Counted from the stretch's first letter, positions 53,317 through 63,277 are shown. The stretch: 64,000 nt of DNA from an uncultured Clostridia bacterium (GCA_944387895.1 CALXGQ010000008.1:51845-115844), one strand, 5' to 3'. A program made the numbers and translations. The notes: generated by a model not told the origin, from the letters alone.

Positions 53317-53913
53317 ATGCAGGATCAGACAACCGCAAAAGACAAACCAAAACTGAAAAATGAGCCGATCTTTCTGCTGGCCGCTCTGATCGTATTCTTT
53401 CCGGCGGGGTTGTTTTTCCTTCTCCGCTCAGAGCTTCCGGCAAAGCGGAAATGTCTGCTCGGATCCACAGGGGCGATTTTCTTTATTCTCCTGCTGATCC
53501 CGGCGGCGGCGATCCGGTCCGACCCGGTGAAGGCGGAAGATTTCCAACTGCACGTCACCCGGGAAGAGCTCTCTGTCGGCCAGTCGGGCGGGTTTTATAT
53601 CACCGACGGTTCCGTGTATTACAACGCCTTTTCCGCCGCAGTCGACAACGATGTTCTGGATCTTCAGGACAATCTCTATACCGCCTCCCGCCCGGGGCAA
53701 TGCACCCTCACCGTCTTTTTCGGCGAGGAGGAGCGCAAAATCCGAATCACGGTAAACGATGAGCCCGGAACCGGGAATACCGTCCTTGCTTCGCCCTCCG
53801 GAACGCGCTACCATCGCGCCGCCGCCGCTCATGCCGGCTCCAAAGCAGTTGAAATGACCGAAGAGGAGGCGCTTCAGTCCGGCAAAACGCCCTGCAAAAT
53901 CTGCTACTCCTGA
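53317..53913 (+). CDS. Two-TM protein with bacterial Ig-like and degenerate Cys motif
   Basis: About 198 residues. Two hydrophobic segments (IFLLAALIVFFPAGLFFLL and GSTGAIFFILLLIPAAA) are followed by an outside domain: a beta-rich part (about 80-145) and a C-terminal tail with YHRAAAAHAG and EEEALQSGKTPCKICY. The tail matches the widespread YHR-x-x-C ... EEA-x-x-x-G-x-x-PCKxC metal-site motif, except that the first Cys is replaced by Ala. The start at 53317 has no clear ribosome site and the frame is open upstream to a TTG at 53236, so the N terminus is uncertain. Function unknown. Confidence 0.65.
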   Translation: MQDQTTAKDKPKLKNEPIFLLAALIVFFPAGLFFLLRSELPAKRKCLLGSTGAIFFILLLIPAAAIRSDPVKAEDFQLHVTREELSVGQSGGFYITDGSVYYNAFSAAVDNDVLDLQDNLYTASRPGQCTLTVFFGEEERKIRITVNDEPGTGNTVLASPSGTRYHRAAAAHAGSKAVEMTEEEALQSGKTPCKICYS

Positions 53914-53922
53914 TTTACTAAT

Positions 53923-53952
53923 AAAAGAGCGGACAATTTTGTCCGCTCTTTT
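53923..53952. terminator. Bidirectional terminator before the V-ATPase operon end
   Basis: AAAAGAGCGGACA pairs with TGTCCGCTCTTTT around ATTT. It ends the two-TM gene from the left and the V-ATPase operon from the right. Confidence 0.9.
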
Positions 53953-53989
53953 CCATCGCCCAGCCGCCCTCCGGCGGCTGTTTTTTGCG

Positions 53990-54418
53990 TTAACCGAGGG
54001 CTACCATGCTGAAAACCAGCGCAAAAAGCGCTACGGTTTCGCAGAGCCCGACCACCGTGATATACTGGGAAAAGCCTTTGCCGGTCTCCGCCAGAGCATC
54101 GGCGCCGGCGGCGCCCGCTTTTCCCTGCGCTACGGCCGAAATGGCCATGGCGAGGCCGGAGAAAACGCCCATCCCAAGCAGAAATAACGGGTCGGCGGAA
54201 GCGCTTTTCATCTGCTGCATCAGCAGAAAGCCGTAGATCGTCTGGGTCAGGGGCGCTCCGGCAAAAACCGTCAGAATAAACGGAGCCGCTTTATTGCTCA
54301 TATAGCATTTTTTCCAGGCGCCGATCGCCGCCTGCCCTGCAATTCCGATGCCGATCGCCGAGCCGATCGCCGCGATCCCCATACAAATTGCCGTTCCCAA
54401 TGTTCCTAAGTTCATCAT
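53990..54418 (-). CDS. ntpK: V/A-type ATPase proteolipid subunit K
   Basis: 142 residues, four helices, the ion-carrying rotor ring subunit. PLTQTIYG (56-63) supplies Thr58, Gln59 and Tyr62, AVAQG gives Gln98 and GLCET gives the ion-binding Glu127. This set corresponds to the Na+ ligands described for the Enterococcus hirae NtpK ring (Thr64, Gln65, Tyr68, Gln110, Glu139), so Na+ coupling is likely (inference from alignment by eye). GAGGAG precedes a double ATG. It is the last gene of the operon, 21 bases after subunit I. Confidence 0.92.
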   Translation of the reverse strand: MMNLGTLGTAICMGIAAIGSAIGIGIAGQAAIGAWKKCYMSNKAAPFILTVFAGAPLTQTIYGFLLMQQMKSASADPLFLLGMGVFSGLAMAISAVAQGKAGAAGADALAETGKGFSQYITVVGLCETVALFALVFSMVALG

Positions 54419-54439
54419 TCCATCTCCTCTGTTCTTATT

Positions 54440-56338
54440 TTATTCTTTAAACGGTTTGAATTTATGCCCGCTCCAGGACATCCCGAGATGCGTGGAAAAC
54501 TCCAGCGTATTGAGCCGCACGCCATGAACAATCACCGAAAGGATATTGAGGATCATATTCAGCCCATGGCCAAACACCAGAAGTATGATGGCAAAAAGAA
54601 TCAGCATCAGATCGCCCAGCATCGGGCTTGCCAGACTGTTGACCGTTGCGGAGATTGCCGCGCCCGCAAGCCCCACCGCCCAAAGGCGGATATAGGAAAC
54701 GATATCTGAAAATATATTGACCACGCCGAGCAGTACCGAAACGATGTTTTTGCAGCTTTCCAGAACCGATTTCAGCACGTTCCCCTCGTAGTTGGAAAAA
54801 ACAAACGACAGGATAAACCCGGCGGCAATCAGTCCGATAGCGGTATTCCCGATGGGGACGCCGCCTATCGTCAGGCTCATGCTGAAAACCTGCCCGTTGA
54901 CCACGAAAGCCAGAACAACATAAAAGATCCCAAACAACTGCAAAATGGATCCCAGATCACCCAGAAGCTGGAGGGAGCGCCGGTTGCGGATCATCACCAT
55001 GATGTGCGCCACCGTCAGCTGCACAAGCGCCAGCAGAAAGCAGACGATCTGCGTATTCTGCGCCGTGGTAAGACCGGCCTCGCCGCCGGTCCAGAAGGGA
55101 TACCAGATTTTATCAGCGTAGACATTGGAAATAAAGGGCAGCGATAGATTCCGAAGCCATTCCGGCAGCTGGGCGGGATCCAGGCCAAACCAGGTGCAGG
55201 TGAGAACGCCCCAGAGAACCGTCGCGCCGCCGAAAAGAAGGACGAGCAGAGACGCAGGTGAAAAGGATTTGCTCTTCCTGTATGAAGCGGCAAGCATCCC
55301 GGCCGCCGCCGCGCAGATCAGCAAACCGTATCCGCCGTCCCCGAAAATGATGCCAAAAAAGATCAAAATAAATCCCAGAAACCAGCCGGATATATCGTAC
55401 TCAAAATAGCCCGGAACCGTACCGAGAAAGTCCGTGATCGGATAAATCAGGCTGACAAACCGGTTGTTGCGCAGTTTGGTGGGAACATCATCGACGGGAA
55501 CGGGATCTTCCAGAAGAATCCCCCACGCGTTTTCCCGGGCCGCGCATTTTAGTTTTTCCGCGTCCTCGGCAGGGATATAGCCATGGAAATACGCCACCTC
55601 GCCCGCCGAACCGGGGCGCTCGGAAAGGACTTCCCTTTCCATCCCCGTGCGGAATGTTTCAAATTCGATTTGCCGATCCAGCTCCGAGAGCGCTTCTTTT
55701 AATCCGGCTTTGCAGCAGGAATATCCTTTCAGCTCCGCTTCAATCCCGTCCAGGCGCGCCCGGATCCCGGCAGTTCGCCGTTCCAGCTCCGCTGTCGATC
55801 GTTCCGGCCAGTCCACCCGGTACCGTTCAAGAGCGCCGATTTTTTCCTCGCCCACCGCCAAAAAGCGTACCAGCTTTCCGGTTTTGCTCAGCACCAGAGC
55901 CGTTAGTTCATCGCCGAGGTTTTTATATTCCGACGCCGGCATCTCATAAAGGGAAAGATGGATTTTTTTCCGCGCCAAACAGTCGATTTCAGCCGGATCG
56001 ACAGCGCCGAATTTTTTCAACCGCTCCAGCTCCGTCGTCAAACCGGCAAGCTCCGCCGTTAAATTCTTTTTTTCTTCGGCAAGCTGCTCCACCTTTTCGG
56101 CCAGCTCCACCGCCCCTTTCAGATCAAGGCGGCGCTCTTCCCCGCTCCCGCCCTTGCCGGAAACCGCATAAACGGCATTTTCAAGAAGGGCTTTTTGTTT
56201 ATTCAGATCGGCAAGCGCCGCGCCGGAGCCTTCGGTTATTTTTATATGCAGAACCCCCAGCTTCCGCAGCTTTTTCAGCGCGCGCCCCCGCTCTTCACCG
56301 AGAACAAGAACAGTCGCTTTTTTCATAGGAACAATCAT
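54440..56338 (-). CDS. ntpI: V/A-type ATPase subunit I
   Basis: 632-residue stator subunit. The N-terminal soluble half (about 1-310) is rich in coiled coil. The C-terminal half has about seven to eight helices, with PITDFLGTVPGYFEYD entering the membrane and FGIIFGDGGYGLLI as the first family-type helix. The last helices include YIRLWAVGLAGAAISATVN, which contains the essential Arg of the ion half-channels. The start overlaps subunit D by four bases. Length agrees with bacterial NtpI. Confidence 0.93.
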   Translation of the reverse strand: MIVPMKKATVLVLGEERGRALKKLRKLGVLHIKITEGSGAALADLNKQKALLENAVYAVSGKGGSGEERRLDLKGAVELAEKVEQLAEEKKNLTAELAGLTTELERLKKFGAVDPAEIDCLARKKIHLSLYEMPASEYKNLGDELTALVLSKTGKLVRFLAVGEEKIGALERYRVDWPERSTAELERRTAGIRARLDGIEAELKGYSCCKAGLKEALSELDRQIEFETFRTGMEREVLSERPGSAGEVAYFHGYIPAEDAEKLKCAARENAWGILLEDPVPVDDVPTKLRNNRFVSLIYPITDFLGTVPGYFEYDISGWFLGFILIFFGIIFGDGGYGLLICAAAAGMLAASYRKSKSFSPASLLVLLFGGATVLWGVLTCTWFGLDPAQLPEWLRNLSLPFISNVYADKIWYPFWTGGEAGLTTAQNTQIVCFLLALVQLTVAHIMVMIRNRRSLQLLGDLGSILQLFGIFYVVLAFVVNGQVFSMSLTIGGVPIGNTAIGLIAAGFILSFVFSNYEGNVLKSVLESCKNIVSVLLGVVNIFSDIVSYIRLWAVGLAGAAISATVNSLASPMLGDLMLILFAIILLVFGHGLNMILNILSVIVHGVRLNTLEFSTHLGMSWSGHKFKPFKE

Positions 56339-56964
56339 GCGGGCGCTCCCTCCTTCCCGGACGCGGCGGCGTTTTGCGCCGCGATCTTTCTTTTGGATAT
56401 TTTGGAGCGGACTACGGCGCTGACCTGCTGATCCGACATATATACGGAGATTTTTTTGATATTTTCTTCCGTTTCCGGGATCTTGACCTTTTCAAACAGG
56501 TTTACTCGCTGGGCGGTGGAAAGAAGCTCCGCCCGCAGCAGACGCACCTGCTCCTCCAGCACGCCGGCGCGGAGATCCAGGGCGATCGCGCGTTCCAGAT
56601 AATCCGCCGCCAGATCCACCCAAAGGGGGGCTGCATATAAATCATAGTCCCCGCGCCTGAAGTCCACGCCTTCAAAGACAGGGATTTCAACACCGGCGAT
56701 ATTGCCGGTTCCCTTGCGAACCTCCACGACCGCTACCGCGCCTTCCGGAAAAGCCCCTTCGCTGAAAACGGAGATCCAGGCCGAAAAATCCTGTTCCAGT
56801 TCCTCCTTCTGCCTGCGCACCGCCTCCGCCTCCGCCTCGATCCCGCGGATTTCGGCCTGAAGCTGCTGCTTCTTCAGCGTCAGCGTCGGCAGATACCTGC
56901 GATACATTTTAAGAGCGTCTTTCTGGTTCTTGAGCTCGTTTTTCGTCAGTTTGATCTTTGCCAT
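56335..56964 (-). CDS. ntpD: V/A-type ATPase subunit D (central stalk)
   Basis: 209 residues, mostly a long antiparallel coiled coil. The N terminus IKLTKNELKNQKDALKMY and the C-terminal VNLFEKVKIP are the usual D-subunit ends. It is the rotating shaft inside A3B3. GGGGGTG precedes the ATG, 14 bases after subunit B. The partner F subunit that normally completes the stalk has no gene in the operon. Confidence 0.92.
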   Translation of the reverse strand: MAKIKLTKNELKNQKDALKMYRRYLPTLTLKKQQLQAEIRGIEAEAEAVRRQKEELEQDFSAWISVFSEGAFPEGAVAVVEVRKGTGNIAGVEIPVFEGVDFRRGDYDLYAAPLWVDLAADYLERAIALDLRAGVLEEQVRLLRAELLSTAQRVNLFEKVKIPETEENIKKISVYMSDQQVSAVVRSKISKRKIAAQNAAASGKEGAPA

Positions 56965-56978
56965 TTCGTCTGCACCCC

Positions 56979-58277
56979 CTATTCAGCAGGCCAGAATTCG
57001 TCCATAAGCTCAGATTTTATGCCGGTTTCATCCCGGTCAAAGCAGTCGGCAAGGATTTTCCAGCCCAAGTCAAGGGCGTCCTCAAGAGAGAGATTTACCG
57101 AAAGATCCATCAGTTTTCTTTCAAAAAGATCGCCGTATTTCAGAAGCTTTTCGTCCCATTTGTTCATCGAAAAACCCATGTTTTTCTTTTCCACGGTATC
57201 TTTATAAGCAGAATAAAGCCGGATCATGGCGTCCATCAGGGACCGGTGATCCTTGCGGGTCAGGCTGTTTACATTCTGCTTCAGCCGGGAAAGGGAGCCG
57301 AACGGCTCAATGCGGCCGCCCTTCAGATAATACTGCCCCTCTGTGATATATCCAGTATTATCCGGAACCGGATGGGTAACGTCGTCGCCCGGCATGGTGG
57401 TAACGGCCAGAATCGTCACCGATCCGGAATCCTCAAAATCCACCGCTTTTTCATAGCGGCCGGCAAGCTGAGAATAAAGATCGCCGGGATAGCCCCGGTT
57501 GGAGGGCACCTGCTCCTGGGTGATGGCAATTTCTTTCATGGCGTCGGCAAAATTGGTCATATCGGTGAGAAGAACCAGAACGTCCTTATCCTGAAGGGCG
57601 AATTGCTCCGCCGTTGCCAGCGCCATGTCCGGAATCTTCATGCACTCCACGATGGGATCGGAGGCCGTATGGATAAACATCACCGTTTTGGCCAGCGCTC
57701 CGCCGTTTGCAAGGGTATCCCGAAAGTAGAGGAAATCATCATATTTCAGACCCATGCCGCCGAGAACGATCACATCCGCTTCGGCCTGCATGGCGATCCG
57801 CGCCAGAAGCTGGTTATAAGGTTCTCCGGAAATGGAGAAGATCGGCAGCTTCTGCGATACCACCAGCGTATTGAACATATCGATCATGGGAATGTTGGTA
57901 CGCATCATTCGATTGGCAAGAATCCGCTTTGTCGGATTGACCGACGGACGGATGACCGGCTGCAAATTCTCCGTCAGGGCGGGGCCTTTATCCAGCGGAA
58001 GTCCGGATCCGTTGAAGATCCTGCCCAGAAGATCTTCGCTGAAGGAAAGCTGCATACCGTGACCCAGAAAGCGGATCTCATCCCCTGTTGAAACGCCCTG
58101 ACAGCCGGCAAAAACCTGAAGGGAAACAAGATCCCCATCGATTTTATTGACCTCTGCCAGCGATTTCCCGAAACGGGTTTGGATGACGGCAAGCTCATTA
58201 TAGCGCACCCCGGTCGCCCTGACCGTGATGACGCTTCCGGCTATCGATTCGATCCGGCTGAATATTTTATTTCCCAT
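56979..58277 (-). CDS. ntpB: V/A-type ATPase subunit B
   Basis: 432 residues, the non-catalytic nucleotide-binding subunit of the hexamer. [34 protein letters not shown] and [18 protein letters not shown] are family stretches; as expected there is no complete P-loop. [16 protein letters not shown] matches the later part of B subunits. The ATG at 58277 overlaps the subunit A stop region (stop at 58267); a GTG three codons earlier is possible. Confidence 0.94.
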   Translation of the reverse strand: MGNKIFSRIESIAGSVITVRATGVRYNELAVIQTRFGKSLAEVNKIDGDLVSLQVFAGCQGVSTGDEIRFLGHGMQLSFSEDLLGRIFNGSGLPLDKGPALTENLQPVIRPSVNPTKRILANRMMRTNIPMIDMFNTLVVSQKLPIFSISGEPYNQLLARIAMQAEADVIVLGGMGLKYDDFLYFRDTLANGGALAKTVMFIHTASDPIVECMKIPDMALATAEQFALQDKDVLVLLTDMTNFADAMKEIAITQEQVPSNRGYPGDLYSQLAGRYEKAVDFEDSGSVTILAVTTMPGDDVTHPVPDNTGYITEGQYYLKGGRIEPFGSLSRLKQNVNSLTRKDHRSLMDAMIRLYSAYKDTVEKKNMGFSMNKWDEKLLKYGDLFERKLMDLSVNLSLEDALDLGWKILADCFDRDETGIKSELMDEFWPAE

Positions 58278-60048
58278 CAGCTTCACCGCCCTTCAGAAGA
58301 TTGCCGGCCTCCCGGCTCAGCCTGCCTGCGCCGGCGGCATACAACCCGTCGATCTCGCCTTCCGCTTTGCCAAAGGCTTCGCTTTCAAAAGCGGTATAGT
58401 TCCAATCGATGAATTTCTGCCGGATCCGATTGAAAAAGCCGCGGGCCTCCTCTTTATCGGCAAGAGCAAAGTCGCTGCCCAAAAGAAGAATCAGCTTATC
58501 CAGAACATAGCGCTGCCGCGGCGTTGTGCAGTTCGCCTCGGTCAGGTCAAAGGTATTCTGCTGCAGATAAACGGCATCCAGCAGCTCGGCCTTCAGATAA
58601 ATGATATAGTCCGAAAGGCTGGTTCCTTCCTCGCCCACCACCTTCATCATCGAGCCGATCTCATCGCCGTGGACGATGATCTTTTTACAAAAATCCGCTT
58701 TATCCTGCCGGATCACGCCCCGATACTTCGACCAGGAGATCAGCGGATCGATAGCGGGATATTTTCGCGCATCGGACCGCTCACGGGAAAGCCCGTGAAA
58801 AGCCCCGACCACCTTCAGCGTCGCCTGGGTGACCGGTTCCTCAAAGTTGCCGCCGGCCGGCGAAACGGTGCCGCCGATGGTAACAGAGCCCACGCTGCCG
58901 TCCGCCAGGCGCACATAGCCAGCCCGCTCATAAAATCCGGCGATGCAGGATTCCAGATACGCGGGAAAAGCCTCCTCCCCCGGAATTTCCTCCAATCTTC
59001 CGGACATCTCCCGGAGCGCCTGAGCCCAGCGGGAGGTGGAATCGGCAAGAAGCAGAACATGGAGCCCCATCTGCCGATAATATTCCGCCAGCGTGACCGA
59101 CGTGTAGACCGACGCCTCCCGGGACGCCACCGGCATGGAGGAGGTATTGCAGATTATAATGGTGCGTTCCATGAGGGAACGGCCGGTTTTGGGATCGGTC
59201 AGCTTGGGAAATTCCGTCAGCGTTTCCACCACCTCGCCCGCACGCTCGCCGCAGGCGGCGATAATGACGATATCCACATCGGCATATTTGGAGGTGGTAT
59301 GCTGCAAAACGGTTTTTCCTGCGCCGAAGGGGCCGGGGATACAGTAGGTTCCCCCCTTGGCGACCGGGAAAAAGGAATCAATCAGCCGGATCTTGGTGCC
59401 CATTGTTTCCACCGGCGCCAGCCGCTCCGCATAGCACTTTACCGGCCGCTTGACAGGCCACTTAAAAGACATCGTAACCGAAAGCTCCGCGCCTTTTTCA
59501 TCCGCAAGCACCGCAACCGGTTCCCGCACCGTATAGTCCCCCTTTTCGGCAACGGATCGAACCGTATAACGGCCGAGCAGATCAAACGGCACAAAAATTT
59601 TATGAACAAAAGAACCCTCTGGAACGGTGCCGACGCAGTCCCCCGCGCGAAGGCGATCCCCCGCCTTCACCAGAGGCGTAAACGTCCACTTCTTTTCCGG
59701 ATCAAGGCTATCCGCATAAACGCCGCGCTCCAGAAACCAGCCGGCCTGCTCCGCCAAAACGGGCAGAGGGTTCTGAAGGCCGTCGTAAATCTGGCCCAGA
59801 AGACCAGGGCCCAGCTCGGCGGAAAGCATATCTCCGGTAAACCGCACCGGATCGCCGCAGCGGATCCCGCCGGTCATTTCATATACCTGGATCTGCGCCG
59901 TATTCCCCCGGATGCGGATGACCTCGCTTTTCAGGGAAGCCCCCTCCACATCGACGTAGCAGATCTCATTCATGGAAATATTTCCGCTAAATTCAACGGA
60001 AACCAGATTTCCGTTGATTCCCGTTACTTTTCCCGTATTTTCGGTCAT
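58267..60048 (-). CDS. ntpA: V/A-type ATPase catalytic subunit A
   Basis: 593 residues. Walker A is [13 protein letters not shown] (about residue 230) and Walker B lies in [14 protein letters not shown], which also carries the conserved GERAGE. The bulge domain typical of A subunits lies near the N-terminal third. [19 protein letters not shown] is the signature also seen in F-type beta subunits. The ATG at 60048 shares its A with the TGA of the DUF2764 gene. The frame open upstream to 60189 lies inside that gene and is not used. Confidence 0.95.
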   Translation of the reverse strand: MTENTGKVTGINGNLVSVEFSGNISMNEICYVDVEGASLKSEVIRIRGNTAQIQVYEMTGGIRCGDPVRFTGDMLSAELGPGLLGQIYDGLQNPLPVLAEQAGWFLERGVYADSLDPEKKWTFTPLVKAGDRLRAGDCVGTVPEGSFVHKIFVPFDLLGRYTVRSVAEKGDYTVREPVAVLADEKGAELSVTMSFKWPVKRPVKCYAERLAPVETMGTKIRLIDSFFPVAKGGTYCIPGPFGAGKTVLQHTTSKYADVDIVIIAACGERAGEVVETLTEFPKLTDPKTGRSLMERTIIICNTSSMPVASREASVYTSVTLAEYYRQMGLHVLLLADSTSRWAQALREMSGRLEEIPGEEAFPAYLESCIAGFYERAGYVRLADGSVGSVTIGGTVSPAGGNFEEPVTQATLKVVGAFHGLSRERSDARKYPAIDPLISWSKYRGVIRQDKADFCKKIIVHGDEIGSMMKVVGEEGTSLSDYIIYLKAELLDAVYLQQNTFDLTEANCTTPRQRYVLDKLILLLGSDFALADKEEARGFFNRIRQKFIDWNYTAFESEAFGKAEGEIDGLYAAGAGRLSREAGNLLKGGEADGK

Positions 60049-60602
60049 CAAATATCTTCCCGCCCTTCTCCGGATAATATGGATGCATAAACCTCCCGGT
60101 AGGTCTGACGGCCCCGCTCCGGGTCGAGGCCTTTCATCCGCGCCAGCAGCTTCAGCTTCAGCCCGTAGTAAAAGACCGCGTCGTCGCAAAATCCGTCCAG
60201 CGGACGAAGGGATTCCAAAAATTGTAGCCGGTACTGATTCAGGCTGATTTCCGCCTTCAGCGGGTCTTCCGCGTCCATGGCGGCCTGCGCCGCCTGCATG
60301 ACTGCGGCGGAAAAATCCTTTTTATCTGCTTTTGTGGTCTTTTTCATTCTTTTGGCGCGGAGCCCGGCCAGCGCCATACGCAGCTGGCGTTCCTCGTCGT
60401 TCCAGGCGTCGATCAGCGCCCAGCCCGTCGCGCTTTCCCGACGGTCCGGAAGGAGCGTCAGGCTCTTTACCGCCGCAGCGGCTTTTTTGCTCAAAAAGCG
60501 GCTGCAAAGCTCCAGATACCGCTCCTCGGTGATCGGCAGCGGCGCGGCGCCTTCTACCTGATCCAGCGCGGGAAGCTGCGCCATCAGATAATAGTTGCTC
60601 AT
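60048..60602 (-). CDS. DUF2764 protein, V-ATPase subunit C position
   Basis: 184 residues starting SNYYLMAQLPALD, the DUF2764 signature. The family occupies the subunit C place in V/A-ATPase operons of Bacteroidetes, spirochetes and Chlamydia-like types and is thought to replace the C (rotor cap) subunit. It is helical, with a basic central segment (LRAKRMKKTTKADKK). It overlaps subunit E by four bases and A by one. The assignment as subunit C is from context. Confidence 0.85.
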   Translation of the reverse strand: MSNYYLMAQLPALDQVEGAAPLPITEERYLELCSRFLSKKAAAAVKSLTLLPDRRESATGWALIDAWNDEERQLRMALAGLRAKRMKKTTKADKKDFSAAVMQAAQAAMDAEDPLKAEISLNQYRLQFLESLRPLDGFCDDAVFYYGLKLKLLARMKGLDPERGRQTYREVYASILSGEGREDI

Positions 60603-61222
60603 TGCTCCGCCGCCTCTTTCAGCAGCGCCGCTACTTTCGGGTTCAAATACGCCGCAAGCATCTCTGCAACGGCTTGTGCGGAATAATCATAATATACCGT
60701 ATCGTTCTTCAGGGCGATTCTGAATCCGCCGTCAAAATCATCCCGGGGTTTCAGCGTAACGCCGGCGGCTAATTTTTCCCGCAAAAGGGTAAGAAAAGCG
60801 CCTTCCAGCCGCTCCAAATCCCGGGCGTTCAGCAAGACCGAAAGATCCTCCCCTTCGCCCTGAGCAGCCCAGGCCTCTACCACCTTCAGGATGACCGGAG
60901 CGGCCTCTGCCGATGAATAGGCGGCGTCCACTTCCCTTTTCATGATACCGTCAAGCTCCCGGTTGACGCTTTCCCGGAAAGAAATCAGCAGATTCCTGCC
61001 GGCCTGGCGGACGGCGTCCTCCCCCGCCTGGGCGAACCGGGCGCTTTCCTCTCTGGCCTCTGCCAGAATCTTTTCCGCCTCCGCCGCCGCTTCAGATCTG
61101 ATTTTTGCCGCCTCTTCTCCGGCCGCCTCAAGAATCGAAGCCGCTTCGCTTTCGGCGGCCTCCACGCCGTTTTTCTTGATCTGATCAATCAGTTCCTGCA
61201 ATTGTATTTCCATACCGGTCAC
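60599..61222 (-). CDS. ntpE: V/A-type ATPase subunit E (peripheral stalk)
   Basis: 207 residues. The N-terminal half is a long Ala/Glu/Lys-rich coiled coil (IQLQELIDQIKKNGVEAAES onward), the C-terminal half a small alpha/beta domain (SVLLNARDLERLE). It should join the stator to A3B3. Normally it pairs with a subunit G or H in each stalk; no such gene is seen here. GAGGTGAC precedes the ATG. It starts 46 bases after the ktrA stop. Confidence 0.88.
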   Translation of the reverse strand: MTGMEIQLQELIDQIKKNGVEAAESEAASILEAAGEEAAKIRSEAAAEAEKILAEAREESARFAQAGEDAVRQAGRNLLISFRESVNRELDGIMKREVDAAYSSAEAAPVILKVVEAWAAQGEGEDLSVLLNARDLERLEGAFLTLLREKLAAGVTLKPRDDFDGGFRIALKNDTVYYDYSAQAVAEMLAAYLNPKVAALLKEAAEQ

Positions 61223-61267
61223 CTCAATTTATTGAAATTGCATTCCCCAAAAATAGGGGCTCAAAAG

Positions 61268-61939
61268 TCATTCCAGCTCAAATAAGCGGTCAAGCTCCTG
61301 CTTGTTCCCGGATACAAAAAGGATATCCCCCTCGCGGAAAACATAGTCCGGATCCACCGTTTCGTCAAGAACGCCGTTGTTTTCCACCGCGATGATATTG
61401 GCGCCGAACCGGCCGCGCAGGTTGGCCTCGATCACGGTTTTTCCGATAATGGCCGAAGGAGCGAAAAGCTTCGAGATATTCAGCTTTTCCGAAAGCTGGA
61501 TATAGTCCAGAACATGGGAAGCCTCCAGCCGATGCGCCAGACGGATCGCGATATCCCGCTCCGGATAGACGACCTGTGCGCCGAGCTTCTCCAGAATTTC
61601 GCCATGCTCCATGCTGGTAGCTTTCGCGATCACCGAAGGGATCCCCATGCTCACCAGATGCAGCGTTGTCAGAATGGAGGTGCCCATTGCTTCGCCGATG
61701 CAAACCACCGCGACATTGCAGTTCTGGATGCCGGTTTCCATCAGCGTTTTCCGATCCAGCCCGGAAACGACCAGCGCATTTTCAGCGTATTCGCGCATCT
61801 GGCGCACCTTCTCCTCATCCCGATCCAGTACGAGAAGTTCGGCGCCTGCCTTTGCAAGCTCCAGAGCCAGAGCCATCCCGAACCGCCCCAGGCCGATGAT
61901 CCCATATATATTTTTACTCTTAACGGTCTTCTTAAACAT
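61268..61939 (-). CDS. ktrA: K+ uptake regulatory subunit KtrA (RCK domains)
   Basis: 223-residue cytosolic gating ring protein. RCK_N (about 10-135) opens with IYGIIGLGRFGMALALEL, the nucleotide-binding GxGxxG, and has LVLDRDEEKV ending in an acidic residue for the ribose. RCK_C follows (about 140-223), the usual c-di-AMP-binding domain in Firmicutes. AAGGAGAA precedes the ATG, 18 bases after ktrB. ATP/ADP and c-di-AMP would control the channel. Confidence 0.93.
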   Translation of the reverse strand: MFKKTVKSKNIYGIIGLGRFGMALALELAKAGAELLVLDRDEEKVRQMREYAENALVVSGLDRKTLMETGIQNCNVAVVCIGEAMGTSILTTLHLVSMGIPSVIAKATSMEHGEILEKLGAQVVYPERDIAIRLAHRLEASHVLDYIQLSEKLNISKLFAPSAIIGKTVIEANLRGRFGANIIAVENNGVLDETVDPDYVFREGDILFVSGNKQELDRLFELE

Positions 61940-61957
61940 ATCGATTCTCCTTATCTT

Positions 61958-63277
61958 TTAGCCAATGGCAATATTTCCTTCCGGATATGCGGCGCGTTCG
62001 CCCTGGGTGAAATACCAGAGAGAAGCGACGCTGAGCGGGCCAAGACGCCCGATATACATGATCAAAATGGAGAGCAGCTTGGAACCGACGCTGAGGGAGG
62101 GCGTGATGCCGGTTGAAAGCCCCACCGTGCCGAAAGCGCTCGTCACCTCAAAAAGCGCGTCAAGCAGCGCGACCTCCGGATCCATCATCAGCATCAGAAA
62201 GGTTCCGAAAATCACCACCGCCAGAGCCAAAATCGCAATGACGGCCGATTTGCGGAAAAGCTCGGCCGGAATGGAGTATTTGAAAGCCTTTTCCTGCCGG
62301 TTGGTCGCCGCCGAAAGGATCCCGCGGAACAGGACAAAAAACGTCGTTGTTTTGATACCGCCGCCGGTCGATCCGGGGGAAGCGCCGATGAACATCAGCA
62401 CGATCAGCACCAGAAGGCCTGCGTCGGAATATGTAGCGATATTCGTTGTCGAAAAGCCCGCCGTTCGGGCCGATACGCTATGGAAAAAGGCGCCGAGCCA
62501 GCTTTCGCTGCCCTCTGTCCATTTCAGCAGCAGCGTGCCGGAAAGGATCAGAAACGCCGTGACGGAAAGCACCACCTTGGCGTGCATGGAATACCTTTTC
62601 CAATGGAACTTATTTTTCCTCATCTCGCGGATCACCAGAAATCCGATTCCGCCAAAAATAACCAATCCCGCCGTCACAAGATTCAGCCATACGTTATCAT
62701 GATAGAAAAAGAGGTTCTCGTTGGCATAGAGCTGGCCGGATCGGCCGAGAATATCAAACCCGGAGTTGTTGAAAGCGGCCACACTATGGAAAAGGCTGTG
62801 CCCCAGCGCGGCGGGAAAAGAATAGTCCTGGATAAAGACAACAAAACTGGCGGCGGCGCCGATCAGCTCAAAGGCAAGCGTTGTAATAAGCACCTGCCGG
62901 ACAAAGCTGACCGTTCCTCTTCCGGAGCCCAGATTTCCCGCCTCACGGATCAGGTTGCGCCCCTTTAAATTGATTTTCTTGCCCATAGCCAGAATAATGC
63001 CCGCGCCAACCGTAGTAACACCGAGTCCGCCGATCTGGATCAGCATCCCGAGAAAAAAACGTCCGAGGGGCGTAAAGGCCGTTCCGGGATCGATCGACGC
63101 CAGTCCGGTCACGCAGACGGCGCTTGTCGAAGTATAAAGCGCGTCGATATAATGTACCTCCTGCCCCTCCTGAATGCTGCAGGGCAGTATCAGGAGAACA
63201 GAGCCGATAAGAATCACCGTCATGAATCCCAGGGCGATGATCCGGCCCGTCGATAGTTTTTTTATTTTTTCCAGCAT
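61958..63277 (-). CDS. ktrB: K+ transporter membrane subunit KtrB
   Basis: 439 residues in four M1-P-M2 repeats. The four pore loops read TSAVCVTGL, AAFNNSGFD, SARTAGFST and SAFGTVGLS, each with the filter Gly. GASPGSTGGGIKTTTFF is the flexible gate after the third loop. The ATG at 63277 follows GGAGGGTGG; an open extension upstream to 63388 lies in the promoter region and is not used. KtrB proteins import K+ in a Na+-dependent way. The position upstream of the V-ATPase parallels ntpJ, the KtrB homologue in the E. hirae Na+-ATPase operon. Confidence 0.93.
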   Translation of the reverse strand: MLEKIKKLSTGRIIALGFMTVILIGSVLLILPCSIQEGQEVHYIDALYTSTSAVCVTGLASIDPGTAFTPLGRFFLGMLIQIGGLGVTTVGAGIILAMGKKINLKGRNLIREAGNLGSGRGTVSFVRQVLITTLAFELIGAAASFVVFIQDYSFPAALGHSLFHSVAAFNNSGFDILGRSGQLYANENLFFYHDNVWLNLVTAGLVIFGGIGFLVIREMRKNKFHWKRYSMHAKVVLSVTAFLILSGTLLLKWTEGSESWLGAFFHSVSARTAGFSTTNIATYSDAGLLVLIVLMFIGASPGSTGGGIKTTTFFVLFRGILSAATNRQEKAFKYSIPAELFRKSAVIAILALAVVIFGTFLMLMMDPEVALLDALFEVTSAFGTVGLSTGITPSLSVGSKLLSILIMYIGRLGPLSVASLWYFTQGERAAYPEGNIAIG

